DNA of 14,854 nucleotides from an uncultured Moraxella sp. (GTDB lineage Bacteria; Pseudomonadota; Gammaproteobacteria; Pseudomonadales; Moraxellaceae). The notes under the pieces were generated by a model. It made no database searches, was not told the origin of the DNA, and saw only the letters and a program-made list of their open reading frames with translations. Positions 1 through 9,776 of this stretch are shown in pieces (within the stretch, counting starts at the first letter, position 1; the number at the start of each line of letters is the position of its first letter). The translations under genes and the position numbers were made by a program. The DNA lies in NCBI GenBank assembly GCA_927911235.1, contig CAKMOY010000155.1, positions 1 through 14,854 of the forward strand, read 5' to 3'.

Positions 1-5
1 CCTCC

Positions 6-75
6 CTAATAGACATTTTTCATGCTATTTTGATAGAAGGGTTATCTGTTTTTTAGCATGAATTTTGTCTATTAG
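6..75. repeat. Imperfect 22-bp inverted repeat (hairpin element)
   Basis: Arms at 6-27 and 54-75 are complementary at 19 of 22 positions. The three mismatches are consecutive and give a small internal loop. The arm starts CTAATAGACA and ends TTCATGCTA. The 26-base centre can add a short GATA/TATC pairing. It lies about 87 bp beyond the stop codon of the peptidase gene that ends at 162. It lacks the GC-rich stem and adjoining T run of a typical terminator. It may be a dispersed palindromic element, a remnant of a mobile element end, or a structured 3' region. The rest of 1-161 shows nothing else I can support. Confidence 0.6.
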
Positions 76-161
76 ACCTCAATTTTTGATAAAATTTTAG
101 ACAATTTAAGTATAAATTTGTTACATCTTTATCGCAAACCAACTTTTTGGCAAAAGTAAAA

Positions 162-3111
162 TTAAATCACTTTTTCCAATTTAAAGCCCAATTTTTCCAG
201 CATTTCCGCTTTATCAAACGGTGCTAAAGTCGCTTTAACACATGGCTTATCTTTGAGATAAGTTGCTGTTACACGTTGCAAATCATCAAGCGTTACCGCC
301 AAAATCTTGGCTCGCATCGCCTGTTGCCACTCTTTGTTACGTCCGTGCAACTCTGAAAACAACGCCTTAACCGCTTCTCCTGCAGGGCTTGCAGGTTTAT
401 CCATACCCGCCATTAAGCCTAAAATCGCTTCTTCAATCCACAAATCGGTTTTTTCACTTGCTTTTTGTTCAAGTAACCAATCAATACTCGCCAAAAAGTC
501 AGCAAAAGTCTGCTCACAGCGTGGGTCTCGGTAACTATAAAAACGGAACGCACAGCCGTTACTATCGTAGCTTGCACCGCCACCGTACGCACCGCCTGTT
601 TCACGAATGGCTCGGTGTAAATAATTGTTGCGTAAAACGCTTGACAGCACCATTAACGCAGGGGCATCAGCGTGTTCCGCAGGAACGGCTTGAAACGCCA
701 TCGCATTATGAAAAACGTTAGTTTGTGCAAGCCAAGCGACATTGTCATTATTTACGTTAAACGTATGATTTTGCAAGGTATTTTTTGATAAATCAACCGT
801 TTCTTTCCAACTATTACTAATAGCTGTTTTTAGCTTTTCTAAATGTTCTTTTTCAGCAATGATTAACGCTTGTTTTGGCAAGGTTTTAATATAAGCGTGC
901 AATTCAGTTAAACGATTGGTTAAATCTTGCCAAAGTGTCGGATTTTGTTCGGCATTTTCCAAAAATTCGGTCAATTGATTTAACGCAGGTAAACCGCCAC
1001 GTACATATTCTAAGCGATTGATTTTGCTCATATTTCGGCTTGCCGTTTGCAGTGCGTAAGCGTGTCCACTGTTGGTTAAGCGAGATTGCCAGCCCATTTG
1101 TTTTTGTGTTAAAAGCTCTTTTATACGGTCGGTTTCGCTAAAAATCGTGTCATTTAGCACGATTTTTAACAAGTCAATCGCTTCTAATTTTCGGCTTAAT
1201 GAACGAGTGGCGATTACCAAAAAGCTGTCCATTTTTTCTGGGTCGTTTGGCGATGTGCGTTGGCTAACACGCACGGTTACACCGCTAGAATGGCGAGCTT
1301 GCAAGGCTTGTAGACTACGAGCGTCAATGTCTTTTGTGCCAACTTCGCTGATTAACGTAAGATAAGTCGGCAAATCTGGGTGATTAATTACCGCTTCATG
1401 CTTGTCAAGTGGCAACAAAAGTTGATAATAATACAAGCCATTTGTCCCTGCTTCATATTCATAAATCACGCTGTCTTGACCGCTTAGCACGATTGGCGAT
1501 TTTTTGCCTGTTTTAAACTGAATATCGGCAGGAATATCGGCAAGCCCCACTTTTGGCAATAGGTCAATATCGTCTGCTGTGGCTTGGCGTTCGGCTAAAT
1601 CTTTGGCAAATTGTTGTAATTGTTCACGTTTTTCATCATTTAACGTTTGTTCAATGTTATCCAATTTTGCTTGTTCTTCTTGGGCTTGTTTTCCGCTTTT
1701 TTATCATCAGGAATCAGTGTTAAACGCACACGGTGAGTATTATTTAACAAATGTTCATAAGTTAAATCATGGATAAATTGCGGATTTTGTACCTGTTCAC
1801 GCAACCAGTTAAGGTTGTCATCAATATCCCACACATCAACAGGATTGCCGTCATGAATGGCGGTGCTAAAACCTTCCAAAATCAAGTTCAAGCCGTACGG
1901 CATACTGTCGCCACCGATATGGCGTTGGTCAATCTCAATTTGGTGTAAAATGGTTTCAATCTCTTCGGCAGAAATTGGATTGTCGGCAACCTGTCGCAAC
2001 ACGTCCAAAATGCCGTTTTCAATCTCATCAGCATGCTGACTTTCCGAGCCACGCACCCCTGCATAAAACACCATTGATAATGACTATCATCAAGCCCTAA
2101 CAGCGGTGATGGTGCGGATGCAAGCGGGTGGCTTTCCAAAAACGCACGCAATGGTGAACCCGAATGCTCTACCAACACGCCCTCAAGCAGTCTCAAGGCA
2201 AGGCGTTGTTTTGCGTCCAAAATCGTTGGCAACAGCCACGCCACAACGTGATGCGTTTGTTTTGGTTTTAGGCTATCTACGCTGTAAGTTTCGGTAACTT
2301 GAATCGGTTTGGTTAATTTTTGTTCAAGTAAAGATGCATGTTTATGCCCTTTGCTAAACGTTTTTTCGCCAACAGCTAACGCATCATTATGTAGTTTTTC
2401 TTGAATATCTGTTAGTTCAATATTGCCAAAACTCATCACCACCGCATTGCTTGGGTGGTAGTGGCTTTGGTGAAATTTTACCAAATCATCATGCGTTAAA
2501 TCGGTAATCGCAGACGGTTCACCGCCAGAATTATAGTGATAAGTGGTCGTTGGAAACAGATGACGAGCAAGCGTATGATAAAGTTGGTCAATTTCGCCAC
2601 TCATTGCCCCTTTCATCTCGTTAAACACAATGCCTTTAAAAGTCGGTTTGCCATTGTCATCAAGCTCTACACGAATGCCTTCTTGGGCGAAATCTAGCGG
2701 ATTTAAGTTCGGAAAAAAAGTCGCATCAAGATAAACCGACAACAGATTAAAATAATCTTGGCGGTTTTGCGTGGCAAACGGATATGCCGTCCAATCGGCT
2801 GCGGTAAAGGCATTCATAAAAGTATTAAGCGAGCGTTTAATCATGCTAAAAAATGGGTCTCGCACAGGGTATTTTTGCGAACCGCACAGGCTAGTATGCT
2901 CTAAAATATGGGCTTCGCCTTTATCAGTCATCGGTTGGGTGCGAAAGCCGATTAAAAACACATTTTCATCGCTTGGGTGAGCCAGATGATAGTGAATTAG
3001 CCCTGTTGCGATGTGTTCGCTCACAATAATATTGAGTGATAACGCATCAATGGTGTGGGTATTTAACAGTTTAAAATTTGGGTTTAACGTGATGTTTTGA
3101 TTATTTGGCAT
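162..3111 (-). CDS. M16C-family zinc metallopeptidase, PreP/insulinase-like (two apparent 1-nt frameshifts)
   Basis: Large peptidase of the pitrilysin/insulinase superfamily, presequence-protease (M16C) branch, which degrades free oligopeptides within a closed clamshell chamber. The inverted zinc motif HxxEH is at residues 68-72 (HILEH), with the likely third zinc ligand E165 in VFNEMKG. The C-terminal half carries the conserved RETGGAYGGGA segment. No signal peptide is visible, so a cytoplasmic site is inferred. AAGGA precedes ATG 3111 at good spacing. As written, the frame breaks twice: at the TT run 2074-2075 and at the TTTT run 1689-1692. Restoring one T (plus strand) at each joins all three pieces into 983 residues, the normal family length. 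Both breaks look like sequencing errors rather than decay, since homology continues across them. The gene follows the DUF2218 gene after about 90 bp of A+T-rich DNA. Confidence 0.88.
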
Positions 3112-3201
3112 GATGTTCCTTGATAAATGATTTGTTTTTATTATTTAAAAAAAATTAAACATGATAAAATATAAATTAAAAAATTATGTAATATGCTATT
3201 A

Positions 3202-3483
3202 TCAAATTTGCCATTGGGCTTCAAATTCAACGCCCGCCATACGGTTAATATGGTTTAGCACCACTTCTTGAAGTTTTGGTTGGCTTTCTTCATCGTTGGT
3301 TGTCAAAGCTGCCAACAATTGTTCGTTATTAGCAGACAGTATGACTTGGTTTTCTTCTGAAAAAGGAATGATGGTTTTCTCGCCTTGGTTGACAATGTCA
3401 AATTTGTGCGACCAATGTTTTGCCAAACGTCTAATAATACGTTCGCCATCTTGGGTATTTAAGATTAATTTACTTTGATACAT
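3202..3483 (-). CDS. DUF2218 family protein
   Basis: Small soluble protein of 93 residues resembling the DUF2218 family (about 90-100 residues). Family-like features are an N-terminal RIIRRLAKHWSHKFDI segment, a middle stretch with alternating hydrophobic residues, and a C-terminal helix with VVLNHINRMAGVEFEAQW, matching the family's H..R.A......W ending. The biochemical role of the family is not known; some members occur near siderophore or metal-related genes. The start ATG at 3483 has AGGA about 9 bases upstream and lies 16 bp after the stop codon of the histidine kinase, so the two are probably cotranscribed. No membrane segment or signal peptide is visible. The family call is from motif resemblance only. 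Confidence 0.75.
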   Translation of the reverse strand: MYQSKLILNTQDGERIIRRLAKHWSHKFDIVNQGEKTIIPFSEENQVILSANNEQLLAALTTNDEESQPKLQEVVLNHINRMAGVEFEAQWQI

Positions 3484-3499
3484 GATATTTTCCTATTGT

Positions 3500-5177
3500 T
3501 TAGATATATTTACGTTCACTGCTTTGTTGGGTTAATTCATCTGCGTTGATGGGTTGGGCGATGGGTTTAACTGGCCACGCCATTATAAATCTTGCACCGC
3601 CAAGCTCTGGACTTTCATCAACGCTCATTTTACCATTAAACCAAAAAGCAATCCGAGATACGATAGACAAGCCCAAACCATAACCGCCTGATGCACGAGT
3701 ACGGCTGTCATCAAGGCGTGCAAAGGGAATAAACACTTTTTCACGGTCTTTTTCAGAAATGCCTTGTCCGTCATCTTCTACACTAATAAAGGCTTGTTTT
3801 TTGTCAATCCACGCTTTGACGATGATTTTTTTCTCGGCATAACGTGTCGCATTGCCTGCCAAGTTTTGTAACACACGGTGCAAATATCGCTTATCAGCAC
3901 AGGCGACTGCTTTTTCGTCAATCTCACCTGCGATAACTTCTACTGGCTTGCCTAAGGCATTGGTTTCTCTGACGATTTGTTCTACCAAATCTTTGAGTTT
4001 AACCTCTTCCCAATCCATTTTTGGCGAGCCTTCTTCTAGTTTGGCATAGGTCAAAATTTCATCAATCAAGCCATTTAACGCCTCAATGTCTTGGTCAATA
4101 TAATCTCGTTGCATGGCACGAGACTCTTCATCATTAGTATCAGCCAGCATATCCACCGCAAAACGAATCCGTGCCACAGGCGTTCGCAGTTCATGCGACA
4201 CTGCACGAGTAAGCTCACGTTGCGACTCAATCAAACGGCGAATATGCTGGGTCATATTGTTAAAAGTCGCCGCCAAATGCGAAATTTCGTCCTCACCCAA
4301 TACCATCACTTGAGTGTCAAGTTTGCCCTCTCGCACTTTGGTTACGCCTGTTTGAATTAACTGCAACTTTCGCTCAAGCGGAAAAATCAACGCATACACG
4401 CCAAGACTAATCAAAAACATACAAATCAGCGTAATACTGACAATCAAATTTAACGGAAACCAATTAAACAGTTTAATCGGTCCCAGCATGACGGCAGTAT
4501 TCGGCATTTCGGTCGGTGCGATAATGCGAAATGACGAATTTTCAATACTGGTGCTATCACGCAACATAATGACAATGTCTTTTCGTAGCAGTTGGGCTTG
4601 TTGATTGGCATCAAGATTTAATTTATCAAAAGTCTGTAATGACAACTGAAATGGAAAATACGCCTGTAAGTCCTGCAAACGCTTTTGTTTTTCGGCAAAT
4701 GTTGAATAATACGACAAATCATCTAATAGCAACACGCCCACGCCTTTGATTTGTTGCTCGCTCAATTTGTCAAATTTGACATGAACCACGTCATTACTAT
4801 TGGTAACTTTATAAAAAATATCGGCTTGATTGGACCCTTCATGAAATCGCACCACCGATTTTTGTTTTTCTAAACGATTAATTTCGCTGGTTTTAAAATT
4901 GTTTTTGTCCAAAGTTTGTAAAGCAAACTCGCTTTCAAACAAGGTACTGACATCTTGTAACCAATATTTTTTGCATTCTCGGTTTTTTGCCGTGCAATCC
5001 CCTCGCTCACCAAATAAAAAGCCCCTGTTGCCAAGTTTTCTCGGTAAGTTTGGGCTCTTTCGTCATTGATGGTCGTCAGCAACAATTGGGCAAACAGGGC
5101 AACAAGTAAACAGACAAGCAATAGCCCTGCATAAATTCGCAAAAAATAGACTGGTTTAACGATGAAAATAACGACAT
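3500..5177 (-). CDS. RstB-like sensor histidine kinase (two apparent 1-nt frameshifts)
   Basis: Membrane sensor kinase of a two-component system. Once repaired it has 559 residues: a first membrane helix at about 12-34, a periplasmic sensor region at about 35-240, a second helix at about 241-267, then HAMP, HisKA with phospho-acceptor His329 in AVSHELRTPVARIRF, and HATPase with N box (NLAGNATRYAEKK), G1 (DDGQGIS) and G2 (GGYGLGLS). The dimerisation segment most resembles RstB. The frame breaks at the T run 4967-4972 and at the A run 5141-5146. One extra base at each gives an uninterrupted protein starting at ATG 5177 with MSLFSSLNQSIFLRIYAG, a natural N-terminus for this family. Without the second repair, only a TTG start at 5142 is available and it cuts into the first helix. 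No Shine-Dalgarno is obvious. No response regulator gene adjoins it: dapB is upstream and the DUF2218 gene downstream. Confidence 0.87.
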
Positions 5178-5285
5178 ACGATAGTTTTTTAAAAAAAAGA
5201 CGGACTATTTTAGGCGATTTTAAAAAACTTTGTCTATAGTAAATCTGTCAATTTGGTAAAATTAAATTTACAATACATGATACTT

Positions 5286-6092
5286 TTAATCTTTTAACCC
5301 AAGTACATCTTGCATATCAAACAGTCCATTCGTTTGGCTCGTTACCCACACAGATGCACGCACCGCACCACTGGCAAAGGTCATGCGTTCACGGGCTTTG
5401 TGGGTGATTTCCACAATTTCGCCATCAGCGATAAACATTACGGTATGGTCGCCGACAATCTCGCCACCACGAATCGCATGAATACCGATTTCGCCTTGTT
5501 TACGCTCGCCTGTTTGACCTTGTCGTCCGTAAATGGCAACGTCTTTTAGATTTTGTCCACGCCCTTTTGCCACCACTTCTGCCATCATGTAGGCTGTGCC
5601 TGATGGTGCGTCAATTTTGTGTTTGTGGTGGGCTTCAAGGATTTCCACATCAGCGGTTTCGCCAAAGGCTTTGCTGGCGATTTCTAACAGTTTTAAACTT
5701 AAATTTACACCTGTTGAATAGTTACCTGCATAGACGATGGCGATTTTTTCGCTCGCTTTTTGTAAAATGGCGTTTTGTTCATCGTTTAAGCCTGTCGTGC
5801 CAATCACCATGTTTACGCCTTTGTCGCTACACAGTTGCAAATTTTTGACGGTGGATTCTGGTAAACTAAAGTCAATTAACACATCAATGTCATCAATCAC
5901 ATTTGCCAAATCATCAACCAAAGCAACATTGGCTTTGTCAATATTTACAAGTTCGCCTGCATCAACACCGACAAGGCTTGAGCCTGTGCGTTCTACTGCT
6001 CCTGCCAAAATGGTTTGTGGGTTTTGGGCGACTGCTTGAATGAGCATACGCCCCATGCGTCCACCTGCACCAATCACACCGACTTTTATCAT
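5286..6092 (-). CDS. dapB: 4-hydroxy-tetrahydrodipicolinate reductase
   Basis: Reduces 4-hydroxy-tetrahydrodipicolinate with NAD(P)H in the diaminopimelate/lysine pathway, feeding peptidoglycan and lysine synthesis in the cytoplasm. The 268 residues match the usual length. The N-terminal nucleotide-binding loop is VGVIGAGGRMGRM (GAGGRMG at 8-14). The catalytic stretch EAHHKHKIDAPSGTA at 153-167 contains the family's active histidine (H155) and lysine (K159). IGTTGL near residue 98 and the GEIGIHAIRGG substrate loop are also present. The ATG at 6092 has only a weak GAGAA element upstream. A vapB gene and vapC fragment separate it from dnaJ; the dnaJ-dapB adjacency otherwise resembles that of related Acinetobacter/Moraxella genomes, as I recall them. 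Confidence 0.96.
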   Translation of the reverse strand: MIKVGVIGAGGRMGRMLIQAVAQNPQTILAGAVERTGSSLVGVDAGELVNIDKANVALVDDLANVIDDIDVLIDFSLPESTVKNLQLCSDKGVNMVIGTTGLNDEQNAILQKASEKIAIVYAGNYSTGVNLSLKLLEIASKAFGETADVEILEAHHKHKIDAPSGTAYMMAEVVAKGRGQNLKDVAIYGRQGQTGERKQGEIGIHAIRGGEIVGDHTVMFIADGEIVEITHKARERMTFASGAVRASVWVTSQTNGLFDMQDVLGLKD

Positions 6093-6113
6093 GATTTTCT
6101 CGCTTTTGTTAAA

Positions 6114-6200
6114 TTAGGTTGTAAACAATTGAATGGGAATATATTGTGCATAATTGACAAAATCTTTGTCCAAACTATAAATTTTTAAACGGTGTCTATT
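6114..6200 (-). pseudogene. vapC toxin remnant (C-terminal tail of a PIN-domain protein)
   Basis: Directly after the vapB stop, in another frame, 28 codons can be read to a TAA at 6114-6116. They end in LKIYSLDKDFVNYAQYIPIQ plus five residues (6116-6188). This looks like the end of a VapC PIN-domain ribonuclease, where a D-x-D-F motif follows a hydrophobic strand and the protein closes with a P(I/L)xL(F/Y) strand. The first roughly 100 residues, including the N-terminal acidic catalytic residue, are missing, and no start codon or Shine-Dalgarno is present. The simplest reading is an internal deletion of vapC with its junction near 6195-6220. The assignment rests on a short stretch and is an inference. 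Confidence 0.6.
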
Positions 6201-6399
6201 TAACTGATGTGGCAAATCGCTCAGCTTTATAATCATAGTCATCATAATCAATCGTGCCAAATAATTTAATTAATTCTTTGGTTTTATAACATTGAATAAA
6301 TTCGCTCAAAGCGGTATGAACCACTTCTTTTTTATCAGTAAAACCACCCAAATCAACCGCTTGAGCCAGTAAATCATCATTAATCGTTAATGTGGTCAT
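6196..6399 (-). CDS. vapB: VapB-type antitoxin (orphaned)
   Basis: Sixty-seven residues with the build of VapB antitoxins of the DUF2191 type. A short N-terminal strand (TTLTINDDLLAQAVDLGG) and helices that would form a ribbon-helix-helix DNA-binding dimer are followed by a toxin-binding tail (LIKLFGTIDYDDYDYKAER). Such proteins normally neutralise VapC and repress their own promoter. Here the gene has GGAG at 6405-6408, five bases before ATG 6399, and a good promoter just upstream. Only the last part of a vapC gene follows. The final residues (about FATSVK) may be read from sequence across the deletion junction. It may persist as an anti-toxin to a related VapC elsewhere, or as a relic. Confidence 0.8.
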   Translation of the reverse strand: MTTLTINDDLLAQAVDLGGFTDKKEVVHTALSEFIQCYKTKELIKLFGTIDYDDYDYKAERFATSVK

Positions 6400-6419
6400 A
6401 AAAACTCCAAAAAGCGTCT

Positions 6420-6448
6420 ATTATGAGCAATCCTACTGATTTTATCAA
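6420..6448 (-). promoter_or_regulatory. Sigma-70 type promoter for vapB
   Basis: On the minus strand TTGATA (6443-6448) and CATAAT (6420-6425) are separated by exactly 17 bases. Each hexamer matches the consensus at five of six positions. The expected start, near 6413, gives a leader of only about 14 bases carrying GGAG before the vapB ATG. The -35 box lies three bases beyond the dnaJ stop codon, so the module carries its own promoter packed against dnaJ. No inverted repeat operator is obvious in it. Confidence 0.6.
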
Positions 6449-6450
6449 AA

Positions 6451-7599
6451 TTAGTCAAACAAATCTTTCACATCATCTTTGAGTTTGTCAAAAAATGATT
6501 TCTTTTTGTCCGATTGGTTATGCTCACCCAAAGAACCTTGTAATTGGCGAAGCAAATCTTTTTGCTCACTGCTTAAATTGGTTGGCGTTTCCACAATCAC
6601 ACGACACAACAAGTCGCCTTTCATAGACTCACGCACAGGCGTAATCCCTTTGCCTTTGATACGAAAAATTTTGTGGCTTTGTGTGCCTTCTGGAATGCGT
6701 AAATTAATGCGACCGTCTAACGTTGGTACTTCCACTTCACGACCCAATGCCGCATCAGCAAAACTAATCGGCACGTCCAAATGCAAATCCGCCCCATTTC
6801 GCACAAATTTATCATGCTCTTTGACACGAATTTCTACATACAAGTCGCCACTTTCGCCACCTTGAATCGCTTCGCCTTCACCTGACAAACGCACTCTGTC
6901 GCCATTGTCCACGCCCGCAGGAATGGTCACTTCTAGTGTGCGAGATTTGTCTTTGACACCCGAACCATGACAGTCGCCACAAGGATTTTTGATTTGTTTA
7001 CCAGAGCCACCACAGTGCGGACAAGTCTGCTGTACCGCGAAAAAGCCTTGTTGCATACGCACCACGCCATGACCGCCACAGGTGATACAAGTTACCACGT
7101 CTTCTGGGTTTTTTGTGCCTTTGCCGTTACAGGTTTCACAAGGGGCTGGGGCGGTAAAGGTAATTTCTTTTTTTACGCCGTTTACCGCTTCTTCAAGGCT
7201 TAATTCCACGACATAGCGTAAATCTGCGCCACGGCGTCGGCGACTGCTACGACCACCGCCGAACATATCGCCAAACATATCACCAAAACCGCCTGCACGT
7301 CCACCGCCAAATAAATCACCAAAAATATCGTGGAAATTGCCACCGCCAAAACCACCGCCACCGCCCATGCCGTTTTCAAAGGCGGCGTGTCCCATGCGGT
7401 CGTAAGCAGAGCGTTTTTGGGCATCGCTTAGCACTTCGTAAGCCAATGATGCTTCTTTAAATTTTTCTTCGGCTTGTGGGTCGTCTGGATTACGGTCTGG
7501 GTGATATTTCATTGCCAACTTGCGGTAGGCTTTTTTAATTTCTTGTTCATTGGCATTTTTATCAATGCCCAATACTTCATAAAAATCACGTTTTGACAT
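6451..7599 (-). CDS. dnaJ: Chaperone protein DnaJ (Hsp40)
   Basis: Co-chaperone that delivers unfolded clients to DnaK and stimulates its ATPase. The 382 residues have all type I parts in order: J domain with HPD at 33-35; a Gly/Phe-rich linker at about 77-117 with repeated FGD(L/M)FGGGR units; a zinc region with four CxxCxGxG repeats (cysteines 154/157, 171/174, 193/196, 207/210); then the C-terminal substrate-binding domain. The open frame extends upstream to 7665, but the gene should start at ATG 7599 because the family starts with [10 protein letters not shown] and GAGGA lies five bases before this ATG. The adjacent ATG at 7602 is too close to the Shine-Dalgarno. A strong terminator after dnaK and a promoter-like sequence at 7637-7665 suggest separate transcription from dnaK. 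Confidence 0.97.
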   Translation of the reverse strand: MSKRDFYEVLGIDKNANEQEIKKAYRKLAMKYHPDRNPDDPQAEEKFKEASLAYEVLSDAQKRSAYDRMGHAAFENGMGGGGGFGGGNFHDIFGDLFGGGRAGGFGDMFGDMFGGGRSSRRRRGADLRYVVELSLEEAVNGVKKEITFTAPAPCETCNGKGTKNPEDVVTCITCGGHGVVRMQQGFFAVQQTCPHCGGSGKQIKNPCGDCHGSGVKDKSRTLEVTIPAGVDNGDRVRLSGEGEAIQGGESGDLYVEIRVKEHDKFVRNGADLHLDVPISFADAALGREVEVPTLDGRINLRIPEGTQSHKIFRIKGKGITPVRESMKGDLLCRVIVETPTNLSSEQKDLLRQLQGSLGEHNQSDKKKSFFDKLKDDVKDLFD

Positions 7600-7636
7600 C
7601 ATTATCCTCGAGCTATATTTTTGCAAATTTTTTATC

Positions 7637-7665
7637 AATATGGTGCTAAATAGCAATTTTTTCAA
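7637..7665 (-). promoter_or_regulatory. Candidate dnaJ promoter
   Basis: Minus-strand TTGAAA (7660-7665) and CATATT (7637-7642) are spaced by 17 bases, matching the sigma-70 consensus at five and four of six positions. It sits between the dnaK terminator and the dnaJ start, where a promoter is needed if the terminator is efficient. The TTGAAA is preceded by A rather than C, so it is a poorer heat-shock match than the elements before dnaK and grpE. Confidence 0.4.
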
Positions 7666-7692
7666 TATTCAAATGCTGTTTTGCCAAAAAAC

Positions 7693-7729
7693 AAAAAAAA
7701 TCACCGCCTAACCCTAGACAGTGATTTTT
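7693..7729 (-). terminator. Intrinsic terminator of dnaK
   Basis: Sixteen bases after the dnaK stop, the minus strand forms a 15-bp stem: AAAAATCACTGTCTA pairs with TAGGCGGTGATTTTT, allowing two G-U pairs, around a GGGT loop. It continues into an eight-T run (complement of 7693-7700). This is a textbook rho-independent terminator between dnaK and dnaJ. The complementary A run on the other side could make it work in both directions. Confidence 0.88.
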
Positions 7730-7744
7730 GAAAAAGATAATAAA

Positions 7745-9664
7745 TTATTTGTCGTCTTTAACTTCGGTAAATTCAGCATCAACCACGCTGTCATCTTGTG
7801 GGGCTTGTTGTGGTTGAGCTTGGTCGCCTGCTGGGTTTGCCCCTGCGTCCGCATAGATTTTTTGGCTAACTGGTAAAAACGCATTGTCCAACGCTTCAAG
7901 TTTTGCTTTGATGTCATCCAAGTCGTCTTCTTTGGCTGCCAACTCTAGTGCTTTGATGGCTTCTTCAACAGGTGTTTTGTCCGCTTCGGTGATTTTGCTT
8001 TCAGCGTCTTTTAATGCTTTTTGTACGCCATGAATACGTCCGTCCGCTTCGTTACGCACGTTGGCAAGTTCAGCAAATTTGGCATCTTCGGCAGCATTGG
8101 CTTCAGCGTCACGCACCATTTGTTCAATTTCTTCGTCCGATAGTCCAGAGTCTGCTTTGATTTGGATACTTTGAGCTTTGCCTGTACCTTTGTCTTTTGC
8201 TGAGATGTTCATGATACCGTCAGCGTTGATATCAAAGGTGACTTCAATTTGCGGAATACCACGTGGTGCTGGTGGAATATCGGTCAAGTCAAAGTTGCCT
8301 AACAGTTTGTTTTGGTTGGCAATTTTACGCTCGCCTTGATACACCTGAATAGTAACGGCTGGTTGATTGTCGGCAGCAGTTGAGAACACTTGTGATTTTT
8401 TGGTTGGAATCATGGTGTTTTTCTCAATGATGGCTGTCATCACACCACCCATCGTTTCAATACCCAATGTTAAAGGCGTTACGTCAAGTAGTAGTACGTC
8501 TTTTTTGTCGCCAGACAATACCGCACCTTGAATCGCCGCACCCATTGCGACTGCTTCGTCTGGGTTTACGTCTTTTCTAGGCTCTGTGCCAAAAAAGTCT
8601 TGTACACGTTGTTGTACTAGTGGCATACGGCTTTGACCGCCGACCAAAATCACGTCATCAATGTCGCTTGCTGATAAACCTGCATCGCTTAGGGCGATTT
8701 TACATGGCTCAATGGTACGGTTTACCAAGTCTTCGGTCAAACTTTCAAGTTTGGCACGGGTGATGTTTAATACCAAGTGTTTTGGGCCTGTCGCATCAGC
8801 GGTGATGTATGGCAAGTTGATTTCGGTGCTTTGTGAGCTTGATAGTTCAATTTTGGCTTTTTCAGCAGCTTCTTTTAAACGTTGCATTGCCAAAGGGTCA
8901 CCTTTTAAATTGACACTGTTTTCTTTTTTAAATTCTTCAACCAAAAAGTCAATCAATGCCAAGTCAAAGTCTTCACCGCCTAGGAATGTATCGCCGTTGG
9001 TTGATAACACTTCAAATTGTTGCTCGCCGTCCACGTCAGCGATTTCAATGATTGAAATATCAAATGTACCACCGCCCAAGTCATATACAGCGATTTTACG
9101 GTCTGCACCGCCTTTTTTGTCCATGCCATAGGCTAGGGCTGCGGCAGTTGGTTCGTTGATGATACGTTTTACGTCCAAACCTGCGATTTTACCTGCGTCT
9201 TTGGTGGCTTGGCGTTGGCTGTCGTTAAAGTAAGCAGGCACGGTTACGACTGCTTCGGTAACGGTTTCGCCAAGGTAATCTTCGGCAGTTTTTTTCATTT
9301 TTTTCAACACTTCGGCTGAAATTTGTGGTGGGGCAAGTTTTTTGCCATTGATTTCTACCCACGCATCGCCATTGTCGGCTTTGGTGATTTTGTAAGGTAC
9401 CATGCCGATGTCTTTTTGCACCACTTTGTCGTCAAAACGGCGACCAATTAAGCGTTTAATTGCAAATAAAGTGTTGGTTGGGTTAGTAACGGCTTGGCGT
9501 TTGGCTGATTGACCGACTAGGATTTCGCCATCTTCTTTGTAGGCAACGATTGATGGGGTGGTTCTCGCCCCTTCTGCATTGTCAATAACTTTGACTTTGT
9601 CGCCTTCCATCACAGCGACACATGAGTTGGTTGTACCTAAGTCAATACCGATAATTTTAGCCAT
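7745..9664 (-). CDS. dnaK: Chaperone protein DnaK (Hsp70)
   Basis: ATP-driven Hsp70 that binds exposed hydrophobic stretches in unfolded proteins and works with DnaJ and GrpE in the cytoplasm. The 639 residues are full length. The nucleotide-binding domain begins with [13 protein letters not shown] and includes the phosphate motif [12 protein letters not shown] and the adenosine motif [10 protein letters not shown]. The interdomain linker reads [15 protein letters not shown]. The substrate-binding domain and helical lid follow, ending in the usual acidic tail [13 protein letters not shown]. The ATG at 9664 has GGAG eight bases upstream. A CTTGAAA promoter lies about 115 bp upstream, with a long leader that can fold. 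The 192-bp gap after grpE and its own promoter suggest transcription separate from grpE. No frameshift is seen anywhere in this gene. Confidence 0.98.
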   Translation of the reverse strand: MAKIIGIDLGTTNSCVAVMEGDKVKVIDNAEGARTTPSIVAYKEDGEILVGQSAKRQAVTNPTNTLFAIKRLIGRRFDDKVVQKDIGMVPYKITKADNGDAWVEINGKKLAPPQISAEVLKKMKKTAEDYLGETVTEAVVTVPAYFNDSQRQATKDAGKIAGLDVKRIINEPTAAALAYGMDKKGGADRKIAVYDLGGGTFDISIIEIADVDGEQQFEVLSTNGDTFLGGEDFDLALIDFLVEEFKKENSVNLKGDPLAMQRLKEAAEKAKIELSSSQSTEINLPYITADATGPKHLVLNITRAKLESLTEDLVNRTIEPCKIALSDAGLSASDIDDVILVGGQSRMPLVQQRVQDFFGTEPRKDVNPDEAVAMGAAIQGAVLSGDKKDVLLLDVTPLTLGIETMGGVMTAIIEKNTMIPTKKSQVFSTAADNQPAVTIQVYQGERKIANQNKLLGNFDLTDIPPAPRGIPQIEVTFDINADGIMNISAKDKGTGKAQSIQIKADSGLSDEEIEQMVRDAEANAAEDAKFAELANVRNEADGRIHGVQKALKDAESKITEADKTPVEEAIKALELAAKEDDLDDIKAKLEALDNAFLPVSQKIYADAGANPAGDQAQPQQAPQDDSVVDAEFTEVKDDK

Positions 9665-9700
9665 AATTTTTACTCCGATTTTTAAGATTTTGTATTATTT

Positions 9701-9763
9701 TCATGATGTTAAATTTTCTACTATTAACTTTTATTAAAAATTAAATTTGATAAAACATCATGA
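9701..9763 (-). promoter_or_regulatory. Inverted repeat in the dnaK leader
   Basis: Perfect 10-base arms, TCATGATGTT at 9701-9710 and its complement at 9754-9763, flank 43 bases. An additional AAATTT/AAATTT pairing can extend the stem inward after a small bulge. With the predicted start near 9770 the first arm would lie almost at the 5' end of the dnaK mRNA, so the stem could stabilise the leader or take part in temperature-responsive control. It could also be a DNA operator. It is not the CIRCE element (TTAGCACTC-N9-GAGTGCTAA). Confidence 0.5.
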
Positions 9764-9776
9764 TTGCTTGTTAATG

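Noticed and set aside
1640..2074. Treating the three fragments of the 162-3111 region as separate peptidase genes
   Set aside because: The fragments align end to end as one M16C protein; each junction is a one-base run contraction and internal starts lack ribosome binding sites.
4967..5146. Programmed frameshifting or transcriptional slippage in the kinase gene
   Set aside because: The A/T runs here are six long, but the same defect occurs at runs of only two bases in preP and def, which cannot support slippage; one technical cause explains all seven.
6479..6865. 128-codon plus-strand frame opposite dnaJ
   Set aside because: It lies wholly within dnaJ on the other strand, and its sequence shows no family motif.
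8661..9131. 156-codon open frame on the plus strand opposite dnaK
   Set aside because: It is antisense to the strongly conserved nucleotide-binding domain of dnaK, and the protein has no recognisable features; it is a shadow frame.
9701..9763. CIRCE/HrcA operator before dnaK
   Set aside because: The arms do not match TTAGCACTC/GAGTGCTAA and the spacing is 43 rather than 9 bases.
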